A DNA stretch of 38,919 nt, taken from the NCBI GenBank assembly GCA_964618415.1, contig CAZUAT010000025.1:1-38919 (forward strand). Direction: 5' to 3'. Of this stretch, positions 7,468-15,494 are shown one piece after another; the first letter of the stretch is position 1; each line of letters starts with the position of its first letter. The notes beneath the pieces were generated by a model. The model was not told where the DNA came from and ran no database searches. It saw nothing but the letters and a program-made list of their open reading frames with translations. The translations under genes were made by a program, and so were the position numbers. The DNA comes from JACTMI01 sp964618415 (lineage in GTDB: Bacteria > Acidobacteriota > Thermoanaerobaculia > Multivoradales > JAGPDF01).

Positions 7468-10287
7468 CTACGGAACGTCCCACCGCGACGTGTCGCCGCT
7501 CTCGAAGCCGTCGACGAACAGCACGAGCGAATAGGCCCAAAGCTCGGCGCCCGTGCCGTCGTCGCCGGCGAAGTAGACGTTGCCGCCGGCGCGAATGAAT
7601 CGCGGGGTGGCGGGGTCGAACGAGTTGCCCAGTTCGTTCTCGTGCCGAGAGAGCGAGGAGGACTCGCCAACCGTGACTTCGGCGAGCATCCCCGTCCCCT
7701 CGACCGTGCCGTCGGTCGCCCAGGCCTCGCAGCCGGTCGCCACCTGGCAGGCAGCAAACCAGATCCGGTTGTCGATCCGGGTCAGGCCGAACGGCGCCGA
7801 CGAGCGCGGGCCGGGCTGCAAGTCGAGGAAGCGCTCGGTGCCTTCGGCCGTGCCGTCGCTCACCCACAGTTCGCAGCCGGCCTCGGCGTCGCAGGCGCGG
7901 AAGAAGAGACGGCCGCCCAGCTCGACGCCCGGCACGAGGCCCGAATCCGCCGGACCGGCCCAGATATCGCGCAGGAGGTAGGTGCCAGCCGGTGTGCCGT
8001 CGCTCACCCAGAGCTCGACACCGGCCCCGGTCGCCTCGTACTCGGAGGCCGAGAACAGCAGTCGGTCGCCCACTCTGCCGATCGGCGCTTCCAGATCGAT
8101 TCCGGTGAGCACGAGGACAGGCGTCGCCTGCTGGCCGGAGACGAACCAGAACGTCGGTCCGTCATCGTCGAACTCGGTGAAGTAGAACGATCCCACCTCG
8201 GCGTCCGCCGGCCAGACGACCCCCGCCCGGCGCCCCGGCTCGCCGGACAGAGCGGCAAGGCGCGCCGTCCCGGCCGCCGTGCCGTCCGTCGTCCAGAGAT
8301 GTTCGACGTCCTCTTCGTCAACCGCAGTGAACCAGACCGCCTCCCCGGCCGCCTGCACATGCTCGGGACGCGCCGAGGCGGTGCCCTCCAGCACGTCCGC
8401 CAACAGGTGCGTGCCGGCAACGGTGCCATCCGTCACCCACGGCTCGTTGCCTGCCGAGGCGCTCCACTTGTTGAACACAGCCCCGTGCGCAGCGGCGGGC
8501 GGCAGATATCCCAGGCCGCAGAAGTGGTGCCCGCAGGGGAAGGAGACGGCGGTGAGCGGCAGCACGCTCGCTCCTGCGCTCGACCAGAGAACAGTCTTCT
8601 CGGCCCCGTAGACCACTCCGGTCGCACCGATCACAGTGCCGTCGGCCAGGGATGTAAAGGCCTCTGCGATCGCGGCACCGCTCTCGCCGCTCAGGAAGTA
8701 GGTTCCCGACGCGGTCCCGTCGCTGCGCGCGGCTGCGCGGAGGAACGCACCCTCCCACGCATTGAAGTAGAGCAGGTCGCCCGCCGCGGTCAGAGCTTCG
8801 GGCTCGGACGGCCACTGCGGGAAGCGCAGATCCGCGAGCGGCATCGTTCCGGCCTCCGTGCCGTCCGTCCGCCACAACGCCTCATCGAAGAGCAGGAGTT
8901 CGCGACCGTCCCGTTCGCCGAGCGTCCGGATCGACGAGTGGTCCGGCCCGGGCGTCAGGTCCCGCACCAGCGTCGTGGCCGCGGCCGTGCCGTCGGTCAC
9001 CCACAGCTCCTGGCCGTACGTGTCGTGCACCAGGAGCATCAGCAGGCGGTCGCCCAGCGGCACCGGCGGAGACTCGTAGTAGTTGTAGTCCATCGAACTG
9101 GCCGGACCGGGGCGCACGTCGACCAGAAAGTGAGTGCCTTCTGCCGTACCGTCGGTGATCCACGGTTCCACGCCGTGGGCCCAGTCGTAGTAGAAGAAGA
9201 GCCACGAGTCGCCGATCGGCGTCGGGAATTGAACATAGGTACTGCCACCATTGGGCAGCGTGACGACCGGTAAGGTGCCTGCGGGTGTCCCATCGGTGAC
9301 CCACAGCGCGACGAGGCCGTTCCCTTCCCGGGTTCCCAGCAGCGCGCGCGTGCCGTTGGCCACCAGGAAGTCGACGAACCCCCCGCCGTCCGGGTGGGTC
9401 CAGATCGGTGCGGTGCCGGCCTCGCTGCCGTCGCTGCGCCAGAGCTGCAGGCTGGGGCCCGTACTCGTCGCCGCGAACACCACGGCATCCGGCAGCGCGG
9501 CGTAGAAGATGGCGTCGTTCCAGGGATCCAGCTCGGGCGTGATCGGGACGGTCCCGCCGCTCGAGCCGTCGGTACGCCAGACGCGAACACTCTCCCCGAG
9601 GGAGACAGTGAAGAGCAAGAGGTCCTCCCAGGCGACCCAGCCGCCGATCGAAGACGACTCCGGACCGGGCTGAATGTCCCGAACCATCGCCGTCCCGGCC
9701 GGCGTGCCGTCGGTGCGCCAGAGCTCGCCGCCTGTTTCCGGCGTCCAGGCCACGAAGTAGCTCCACGGCACCGCGGCGACGAAACTGCCCACCGACCCCG
9801 GCCCGGACCCGGGGCCCGGGTACGGATCGAGCAGCAGCCGCGTCCCGGCTGTGGTGCCGTCGGTGGACCAGAGGGCTTTCTTCTCCGCCGCGGTCACGCC
9901 GATGAAGTACGTCATCCCGCCAGCGGTCCCGAGGTAGTGATCGACAGCCGCCCCCACTTCGCCGAGGCTCGCGGCTCGGTTCACGCTGCCGGCTGCGAGG
10001 TCGACGGTGAAGATGTCGCACCGGTCGCCGAGGGTGTCCGCGAAGACGACGCCACCAAACTCATCGGGAGTCTCCCAGGTCCAGCGATCGCAGAGACCTC
10101 CCCGGGCCACCTCCCAGGCACCCGGATTGAGGTCCGCCACCAGCTGCGGCTCCTGCGCCGCTGCCGGCGAAGCGAGGGTGTACAGAAGCGTCGACAGTCC
10201 GGCAGCGGACAGGACGAGGGCCGGAATCGAGAGGAGCGACGTGGCCACGGCAGCGGCGGATCGAGACACTCGGCGGACTGGAAGCAT
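7468..10287 (-). CDS. Secreted ELWxxDGT-repeat protein with C-terminal DGFESGDTSRW tag (upstream copy)
   Basis: 939 residues, paralogue of the next gene downstream. It has a long N-terminal signal (basic start, hydrophobic run to about residue 44, ending ASPAAAQ). About 14 ELWxxDGTxxGT-type motifs follow, such as ELWRTDGTPAGT, EPWITDGTAEGT and ELWVSDGTAEGT. Both paralogues begin the mature part with VADLNxGxW...GGLC and share a central C585-G-H-H-F-C590 element, ACDAEAGC-type Cys loops and the FVDGFESGDTSRWDVP tail. It is probably a secreted beta-propeller; repeat families of this type have no established activity. The ATG at 10287 has a modest AGAGG site. The open frame extends 391 codons upstream, antisense to the MDR gene, which is not coding for this protein. 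Confidence 0.88.
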   Translation of the reverse strand: MLPVRRVSRSAAAVATSLLSIPALVLSAAGLSTLLYTLASPAAAQEPQLVADLNPGAWEVARGGLCDRWTWETPDEFGGVVFADTLGDRCDIFTVDLAAGSVNRAASLGEVGAAVDHYLGTAGGMTYFIGVTAAEKKALWSTDGTTAGTRLLLDPYPGPGSGPGSVGSFVAAVPWSYFVAWTPETGGELWRTDGTPAGTAMVRDIQPGPESSSIGGWVAWEDLLLFTVSLGESVRVWRTDGSSGGTVPITPELDPWNDAIFYAALPDAVVFAATSTGPSLQLWRSDGSEAGTAPIWTHPDGGGFVDFLVANGTRALLGTREGNGLVALWVTDGTPAGTLPVVTLPNGGSTYVQFPTPIGDSWLFFYYDWAHGVEPWITDGTAEGTHFLVDVRPGPASSMDYNYYESPPVPLGDRLLMLLVHDTYGQELWVTDGTAAATTLVRDLTPGPDHSSIRTLGERDGRELLLFDEALWRTDGTEAGTMPLADLRFPQWPSEPEALTAAGDLLYFNAWEGAFLRAAARSDGTASGTYFLSGESGAAIAEAFTSLADGTVIGATGVVYGAEKTVLWSSAGASVLPLTAVSFPCGHHFCGLGYLPPAAAHGAVFNKWSASAGNEPWVTDGTVAGTHLLADVLEGTASARPEHVQAAGEAVWFTAVDEEDVEHLWTTDGTAAGTARLAALSGEPGRRAGVVWPADAEVGSFYFTEFDDDGPTFWFVSGQQATPVLVLTGIDLEAPIGRVGDRLLFSASEYEATGAGVELWVSDGTPAGTYLLRDIWAGPADSGLVPGVELGGRLFFRACDAEAGCELWVSDGTAEGTERFLDLQPGPRSSAPFGLTRIDNRIWFAACQVATGCEAWATDGTVEGTGMLAEVTVGESSSLSRHENELGNSFDPATPRFIRAGGNVYFAGDDGTGAELWAYSLVLFVDGFESGDTSRWDVP
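7478..7513. repeat. 36-base direct repeat, copy 2 (C-terminal tag coding sequence)
   Basis: Identical to 4680-4715. It encodes the DGFESGDTSRWD tail of the upstream ELWxxDGT protein and is followed within four codons by its stop. Confidence 0.9.
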
Positions 10288-10394
10288 GGGAGACCTCTCT
10301 ATGGAGGGCGCAGGTCGACTGCCAGAGTGAGCCACCCCAAGGTAGCACAACCACGGCCGGGTGGGGGTCCCGCCGGGAGAGCGGGGCCGGGCGA

Positions 10395-10400
10395 TAGACT
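10395..10400 (+). promoter_or_regulatory. Putative leaderless -10 hexamer TAGACT for the MDR dehydrogenase gene
   Basis: TAGACT ends seven bases before the GTG at 10408. No Shine-Dalgarno is present, so a leaderless or near-leaderless mRNA is likely. Confidence 0.5.
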
Positions 10401-10407
10401 CCGCCCA

Positions 10408-11469
10408 GTGAACGGCTATCGCATCGCCGCCCACGGGGGACCGGAAGTCCTGCAATGGCAGGAGTTGCCGACGCCTGAGCCGGGGCCCGGGGAGGTCCGG
10501 GTGCGGGTGCGCGCCTGCGGCGTCAACCACCTCGACCTCTGGGTGCGCAACGGCGTGCCGGGGCACCGGTTCCCGCTGCCGCTCGTCCCGGGCAGCGAGG
10601 TGGCCGGCAACGTCGACGCCGCCGGGCCGGGCGCCGGTGACCTCGAGCCTGGAACGCCGGTCCTCGTCGGGCCTGGCGTCTCGTGCGGGCGCTGTGCCGC
10701 CTGCCGGGCCGGGCGCGATCATCTCTGTCCCGACTACGGCCTGCTCGGTGAACACCGCGACGGCGGCTACGCCGAGTTCGTGACCGTACCGCGGCGCAAC
10801 CTGTTTCCCATTCCGCGCGGCCTCTCGTACGCCGAGGCCGCCGCCGTGCCGCTGGTCTTCCTGACCGCCTGGCACATGCTGGCCGATCGCGCCGCACTCG
10901 CCCCGCACGAGGACGTCCTGCTGCACGCCGCCGGTTCGGGCGTGACGACCGCCGGCATCCAGATCGCGAAGCTGCTCGCCGCGCGACGGATCGTCGTCAC
11001 CTCGACCTCGGACGACAAGCTCGAGCGGGCACGCTCGCTCGGCGCCACCCACGCCCTGCGCAGCGATCAGGACGATTTCGCCCGCGCGGTCCGCGTGCTG
11101 ACCGACGGCCGCGGCGTCGACGTCGTCTTCGACCATGTCGGCGGCGAGTTGCTCGAGCGCAGCTTCCGCTGCCTGGCGCGCGGCGGGCGCATCGTCACCT
11201 GCGGCGCAACGGCCGGCGCCGAAGCGGCGATCCCCCTGCGCGCCGTCTTCTTCAAGCAGCTGTCGATCCTCGGTTCGACCATGGGGACCCTGGCCGAGCT
11301 CGAGCGCCTGCTGCCCTGGTTCGAGAGCGGCGAGCTGGCGCCGGTGGTCGCCGACGTCCTGCCGCTCGCGCGCGCCGCCGTCGCCCACGATCGCCTGACC
11401 GCGCGCGGCGTATTCGGCAAGCTGGTGCTGGATGTAGACCGCGCCGGAGAAATCCCGCACCCGCGCTGA
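10408..11469 (+). CDS. Zinc-binding MDR-family alcohol dehydrogenase / quinone oxidoreductase
   Basis: 353 residues of the medium-chain dehydrogenase/reductase superfamily, a cytoplasmic NAD(P)-dependent redox enzyme. The GroES-like N-domain (about 20-130) carries CGVNHLD with C37 and H41 and GSEVAG with E64, likely catalytic-zinc ligands. Four structural-zinc cysteines are C93, C96, C99 and C107. The Rossmann domain has HAAGSGVTTAGIQIAKL near 173-189. GSE instead of the more usual GHE and the DGGYAEF segment fit the broad zinc-containing alcohol dehydrogenase / crotonyl-type branch; the substrate is unknown. GTG at 10408 is chosen because it starts at the domain edge and just after a TAGACT hexamer. 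A 3-hydroxyacyl-CoA dehydrogenase gene follows on the same strand, suggesting a role in acyl or alcohol oxidation. Confidence 0.87.
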   Translation: MNGYRIAAHGGPEVLQWQELPTPEPGPGEVRVRVRACGVNHLDLWVRNGVPGHRFPLPLVPGSEVAGNVDAAGPGAGDLEPGTPVLVGPGVSCGRCAACRAGRDHLCPDYGLLGEHRDGGYAEFVTVPRRNLFPIPRGLSYAEAAAVPLVFLTAWHMLADRAALAPHEDVLLHAAGSGVTTAGIQIAKLLAARRIVVTSTSDDKLERARSLGATHALRSDQDDFARAVRVLTDGRGVDVVFDHVGGELLERSFRCLARGGRIVTCGATAGAEAAIPLRAVFFKQLSILGSTMGTLAELERLLPWFESGELAPVVADVLPLARAAVAHDRLTARGVFGKLVLDVDRAGEIPHPR

Positions 11470-11520
11470 TCCGGCGGCGCATCGACTCTTCCCATCTCAC
11501 CCGACACCCTGTATCCATCC

Positions 11521-11526
11521 GGAGGA
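11521..11526 (+). promoter_or_regulatory. Shine-Dalgarno GGAGGA deciding a GTG start
   Basis: GGAGGA touches the ATG at 11527 directly, too close for initiation there. It lies six bases before the in-frame GTG at 11533, which is therefore the better start. Confidence 0.65.
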
Positions 11527-11532
11527 ATGCAC

Positions 11533-12405
11533 GTGCAAGTCCAGAACGTAGCCGTACTCGGCGCCGGCACCATGGGCCGCGGCATCGCCCACGTCGCCGC
11601 GCTCGCCGGATTCGAAACCGAGCTCTACGACGTCGACGGCAAGAGCCTGGCGCGCGCCGAGGAGGCGATTCATCGCAATCTCGACAAGGGCGTCGCGCTC
11701 GGCAAGCTCGAGGCCGCGGCTGCCGAAGCAGCCAAGGCCCGCCTGGTGCTCGACGACGACCTGGCGACCGCGGTCGAGGACGCCGACCTGGTCATCGAGG
11801 CGGCACCGGAGTCGATGAGCCTCAAGATCGACCTGTTCCGCGAAGTGGCTCACTTCGCGCCGGCCGACGCGATCTTCGCCTCCAATACCTCGTCGCTGTC
11901 GGTCACCGAGATGGCCACCGCTTCGGGCCGCGCCGACCGTTTCGTCGGCCTGCACTTCTTCAACCCGGTCCACCTGATGAAACTGCTCGAGATCGTGCGC
12001 GGCCACGAGACCTCGGACGAGACCGTGGAGCTCGCGCGTGAAGTCGGCGAGGCGATGGGTAAGACGTGCGTCGTGGTCGCTGACGTCCCCGGCTTCGCCA
12101 CTTCGCGCATCAACGCGCTGATCGGCAACGAGGCGTTCCGGATGCTCGAGCAGGGGGTGGCCTCGGCGGCGGACATCGACACGGCGATCAAACTCGGCCT
12201 CAACCACCCGATGGGCCCGTTCGAGATGGCCGACCTGGTCGGTCTCGACGTGCGGCTGGCGATCCTCGACCACCTCCACGCCACGCTGGGCGAGACCTTC
12301 CGCCCCTCGAACCTGATGCGCCGCTACGTCCAGGCCGGCCGCCTCGGCCGCAAAGCCGGCAAAGGCGTCTACACCTACGACCCCGAGGGCCGCCGCATCG
12401 ACTGA
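11533..12405 (+). CDS. 3-hydroxybutyryl-CoA / 3-hydroxyacyl-CoA dehydrogenase
   Basis: 290 residues from the GTG at 11533 (292 from ATG at 11527), matching the single-function 3-hydroxybutyryl-CoA dehydrogenase family. It oxidises (S)-3-hydroxyacyl-CoA to 3-ketoacyl-CoA with NAD(P), or the reverse in butyrate-type pathways. The N-terminal Rossmann motif is VAVLGAGTMGRGIAHV. SNTSS and HFFNPVHLMKLLEI carry the catalytic Ser/His/Glu region. The C-terminal helical domain contains NHPMGPFEMADLVGLD and ends RKAGKGVYTY, as usual in the family. It lies 63 bases downstream of the MDR gene, so co-transcription is plausible. No hydratase or thiolase gene is near, so it probably works with enzymes encoded elsewhere. 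Confidence 0.93.
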   Translation: MQVQNVAVLGAGTMGRGIAHVAALAGFETELYDVDGKSLARAEEAIHRNLDKGVALGKLEAAAAEAAKARLVLDDDLATAVEDADLVIEAAPESMSLKIDLFREVAHFAPADAIFASNTSSLSVTEMATASGRADRFVGLHFFNPVHLMKLLEIVRGHETSDETVELAREVGEAMGKTCVVVADVPGFATSRINALIGNEAFRMLEQGVASAADIDTAIKLGLNHPMGPFEMADLVGLDVRLAILDHLHATLGETFRPSNLMRRYVQAGRLGRKAGKGVYTYDPEGRRID

Positions 12406-12547
12406 GCCCCCCCGTGGCGAGTTCGGGGAAAGCGGTGGCGAGCGGAGCGACGAGCTGCGCGCGGCGGGTGTCGAGCCGCGGGTCCGCTTGCCTGTGCACG
12501 TCTGGCGCGGCAGCCGTACCACCGGGCCTGCAACAGCGCCGGGGCCC

Positions 12548-14008
12548 TCAGCCGGCGAGGGCGACGAGGGCGGCGCGGTCAGGTTTGCCGCGGTCGGTGC
12601 GCGGCAGCTGGTCGAGCACGACCACACTGCGCGGCACCTTGTGCTCGGCCAGGCGGGCGCGACAGAAGGCGATCACCTGGTCGCGATCGATCTGACCGTC
12701 GGGTGACTCGACGACCGCGCGCAGGAGGGTCCGCGGCCCCTCGGGCCCGTCGACGCCCACCACTGCGACGTCCGACACACCCTCCATGGCGCGCAGCGCC
12801 GCCTCGACCTCGCGCGGCTGGACGTTGCGACCGCGCACGATCACCAGATCGTCAGCACGCCCGAGCAGGTGGATCTCGCCATCCGCGATCGTCGCCAGGT
12901 CGCCGGTCAGGTAGCGCCCGGCGCCGAGCTCCGGATGAGGCTCCGGCAGCCAGGTCACGGCCACCGCAGGTGAGCGCACCTCGAGACGGCCGCTGTCAGG
13001 ATCGATCGCCACCGCGACTCCGTCGACCGGCATGCCGACCGAGCCGCGCTCGGCCGCGTCGCCGACTCGGTCGAAGCTGATGCCGCCGCACTCGGAGGCG
13101 CCGTAGAAGACCTGCACCGGCAGCCCGGCGACGGCGCGGAATCGCGCCGCCACCTCGGGCGCGAGGGGCGCCCCGGCGGCGATGACCCGGCGCAGCGACC
13201 CAGGCCAGGGGGGAGGAGAGCTCCTGCGGACCCAGGCGGAGACCCACGCCGGGACGGTGGGCAGGAAAGTCGCGTCGAGCGCTGTTGCGACCTCGTGCGG
13301 CGCAAACGGTGACGGCCGGTCGGCGATCAGCAGCGTCGACCCGCGCACCAGCGCCGGCAGCGCCAGGCTCGAAAACCCGTACGAGTGGGCCAGCGGCAGC
13401 GCCGCGACCAGCCGGTCGTCGCCGGTGATCTCCATCGTCGAGGCGAGCTGAGCCTCGTCGGCGAGCAGGGCGGCACCGGTGAACGCCACGCCCCGCGGCT
13501 CCCCCGTCGAGCCGGAGGTGAACTTGACGACCGCCCAGTCCGGCGCCGCGATCCGCGGGCGGGAAGGCCGCAGCGCTTCTACCTGCCAGCCGCCCGGCCC
13601 CGATGGCCAGACGTCCTCGGTGGAGAGCAGAGCGCGAACGCCGATGCGATCGAGCGCCGCGCGCCGGTCCGCCGTCGGCCGCGCGCTGTCACACAGCGCC
13701 ACCGCCACGCCGCAGCGTCGCAGCGCCAGCAGGCCGAGCAGGAACGCCGGCCCGGTCGGCGCCGCGAGTCCGACGATCGGACTCTCCGAGCCGTCCGCCC
13801 CGCTCCCGATGCCGTCCGCGGAGAGTCGTCCGGCCAGCGCCCGGGCCGCGTCCTCCACCTCGGCGCGACTCCACTGCCGACTCGGCGACGCGACGATCGT
13901 CGCCCCGGCCTCCCGCGCCAGCAGGCGCGCGAACGCCTCGAGGATCGGGTCGAGCGGCGGGGAATCCGGAAGCAAAATGGACCTGTCCGGAGCGTCGTTT
14001 GGAGACAT
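12548..14008 (-). CDS. AMP-dependent acyl/aryl ligase (adenylate-forming enzyme)
   Basis: 486 residues of the ANL superfamily, which activates a carboxylic acid as the acyl-AMP and passes it to CoA or an acyl carrier protein. Core motifs are present in order: TSGSTGEPRG (P-loop, with Arg in place of the usual Lys), YGASECGG, YLTGDLA, GRADDLVIVRGRNVQPREVE and, near the end, the catalytic Lys in PRTDRGKPDR. The length is slightly short for acyl-CoA synthetases and close to aryl-CoA ligases and acyl-AMP ligases of aryl-polyene-like clusters. It diverges from the halogenase-like/ketosynthase genes across a 141-base region, which suggests it supplies their starter unit. Substrate and CoA-versus-ACP use cannot be told from sequence. 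Confidence 0.88.
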   Translation of the reverse strand: MSPNDAPDRSILLPDSPPLDPILEAFARLLAREAGATIVASPSRQWSRAEVEDAARALAGRLSADGIGSGADGSESPIVGLAAPTGPAFLLGLLALRRCGVAVALCDSARPTADRRAALDRIGVRALLSTEDVWPSGPGGWQVEALRPSRPRIAAPDWAVVKFTSGSTGEPRGVAFTGAALLADEAQLASTMEITGDDRLVAALPLAHSYGFSSLALPALVRGSTLLIADRPSPFAPHEVATALDATFLPTVPAWVSAWVRRSSPPPWPGSLRRVIAAGAPLAPEVAARFRAVAGLPVQVFYGASECGGISFDRVGDAAERGSVGMPVDGVAVAIDPDSGRLEVRSPAVAVTWLPEPHPELGAGRYLTGDLATIADGEIHLLGRADDLVIVRGRNVQPREVEAALRAMEGVSDVAVVGVDGPEGPRTLLRAVVESPDGQIDRDQVIAFCRARLAEHKVPRSVVVLDQLPRTDRGKPDRAALVALAG

Positions 14009-14024
14009 GGCGCGGGCGGGGCGC

Positions 14025-14032
14025 AGTATACT
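14025..14032. promoter_or_regulatory. Palindromic AGTATACT, putative bidirectional -10 element
   Basis: AGTATACT is its own reverse complement, so TATACT is offered to both strands. On the minus strand it ends 16 bases before the ATG at 14008 (acyl ligase). On the plus strand it lies 117 bases before the GTG at 14150. One site could drive both halves of the island. Confidence 0.4.
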
Positions 14033-14149
14033 TTCGCGCCCCCGCGGCGCGGCCCAACCGCTTGGCTCCGGGGAGCGAACCGCGATGCCACGCCCCTGCG
14101 CGTTTCTCCCGTCTCATCGACGGCCTTCGGCCGCACCCTCGGAACGACC

Positions 14150-15463
14150 GTGACTTCGCAGTCGCATTACGACGCGGACGTCGTCGTCGCCGGCGGCGGA
14201 CCGGCCGGCTCGGCGACGGCGGCCACCCTCGCCCGCCACGGCCACCGGGTCGTGGTCTTCGAACGCGACCGGTTTCCGCGCTTCCACATCGGCGAGTCGC
14301 TGCTCGCCGCGGCCAATCCGAGCTTCGACCGGCTCGGATTGCAGGAGAAGATCCGCGCCGCCGGCTTCACGCAGAAGTGGGGCGCGACCCTGATCACCCA
14401 CCTCGGCGCGGAGGGCACGCCGGTGGACTTCGCCGAGTCGCGCGAGGTGCGCGCGCCGCAGACCTGGCAGGTTTGCCGCGAAAAGTTCGACCTGCTGCTG
14501 CTCGACCACGCCCGCGACTGCGGCGCCGACGTACGCCAGCAGCACCGGATCGAGACGGTCGATTTCGACCCCGGGGGCGTCACCGTGCAGGTGGTCGGAC
14601 CGGAGGGAGAGACCTCGAGCGTGCGGACCCGCGCCATCGTCGACGCCACCGGGCGCGCCGGGCTGCTCGCCCGCCGGTTCCAGCTGCGCGTCAACGAGCC
14701 GCGCCTCGCCAACGTCGCCATCTACTCCCACTTCTCCGGCGTGCCGCGCCTGCCCGACCGCCGGCTCGGCGACATCCGCATCATCGGCCGTGAGGACGCC
14801 GGCTGGTTCTGGATGATTCCGATCGACGAGCGCCTGATGAGCGTCGGCGTCGTGCTGCCGATGGCGATCTACGCCCGTCTCGAGAAAGGTTCCCCGGAGG
14901 CGATGTTGCAGGCCGCCATCGCCGAGACGCCGTCGGTCGCCGCCCTGATGGCCGACTCGCACCGCGAGTGGCCGGTGCGCGTCGAAAAGGACTACTCGTA
15001 CGGCGCCCGGGCGTACAGCGGAGACCGCTGGCTGCTCGCCGGTGACGCCGGCTCGTTTCTCGATCCGGTCTTCTCGAGCGGCGTATCGATCGCGCTCGAG
15101 AGCGGCATCGAAGCGGGCGAGGCGCTCCATACGGCCCTCGTCGCGGGCGATCTTTCGGCCCGCCGGTTCGCCGCGTTCGATCGCGTCCAGCGCCGCCGCT
15201 TCCGCGTCTTCCGGCGCTTCGTGACCGGGTTCTACACCCCCTGGTTCCGCGACATCTTCTTCCAGCCCGACGCCCCGCGCTCGATCTTTCGCGCCGTCAT
15301 CACGGTGCTCGCCGGGCACTGGCGGATCACCTGGCGCACCCGCGTCTGGCTGGAGATGTTCTTTCTCATCGTCCTCGCTCAGCGCCTCCTCCGCTTCGCG
15401 ACGCCGATCGTGCGCCGCGACGGCCTGGCGTTCCCCGGCCTCGACCTGCCGGAGCCCGGGTGA
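14150..15463 (+). CDS. FAD-dependent oxidoreductase of the flavin-dependent halogenase-like family
   Basis: 437 residues. The FAD-binding site is VVVAGGGPAGSATAA (G15-G17, G20). HIGESLLAAANPSFDRLGL, then a Lys at K76 in QKWGA, then W219-F220-W221-M222-I223-P224 reproduce hallmarks of flavin-dependent halogenases: the WxWxIP motif and the Lys that forms the halogenating intermediate. AGDAGSFLDPVFSSGV (about 297-312) is the second FAD motif, also in the form typical of this family. The C-terminal part has a hydrophobic stretch that may touch the membrane. It could be a true halogenase, or a halogenase-like monooxygenase or dehydrogenase of polyene clusters. The GTG at 14150 is chosen by the domain start; its Shine-Dalgarno is weak. 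The ketosynthase gene follows after 31 bases. Confidence 0.82.
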   Translation: MTSQSHYDADVVVAGGGPAGSATAATLARHGHRVVVFERDRFPRFHIGESLLAAANPSFDRLGLQEKIRAAGFTQKWGATLITHLGAEGTPVDFAESREVRAPQTWQVCREKFDLLLLDHARDCGADVRQQHRIETVDFDPGGVTVQVVGPEGETSSVRTRAIVDATGRAGLLARRFQLRVNEPRLANVAIYSHFSGVPRLPDRRLGDIRIIGREDAGWFWMIPIDERLMSVGVVLPMAIYARLEKGSPEAMLQAAIAETPSVAALMADSHREWPVRVEKDYSYGARAYSGDRWLLAGDAGSFLDPVFSSGVSIALESGIEAGEALHTALVAGDLSARRFAAFDRVQRRRFRVFRRFVTGFYTPWFRDIFFQPDAPRSIFRAVITVLAGHWRITWRTRVWLEMFFLIVLAQRLLRFATPIVRRDGLAFPGLDLPEPG

Positions 15464-15494
15464 TCCGCCGCGGCGCCGCCCGGCGCGCGAGCCG

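Noticed and set aside
7442..7867. Upstream extension of the downstream ELWxxDGT protein
   Set aside because: It reads another frame of the paralogue and lacks a signal peptide; the ATG at 7441 gives a good signal peptide and Shine-Dalgarno.
4680..10200. CRISPR-like or satellite array suggested by many similar short DNA motifs
   Set aside because: The repeats are in-frame codings of ELWxxDGTxxGT with variable sequence and spacing, so they reflect protein repeats, not a DNA array.
9394..10407. N-terminal extension of the MDR dehydrogenase frame into the ELWxxDGT gene
   Set aside because: The extension is antisense to repeats that are clearly coding on the minus strand; the GTG at 10408 begins exactly at the GroES-like domain.
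12406..12547. Possible terminator or small gene between the convergent HBD and ligase genes
   Set aside because: Only short, weak inverted repeats and no coding frame with a Shine-Dalgarno. I see nothing I can support in these 142 bases.
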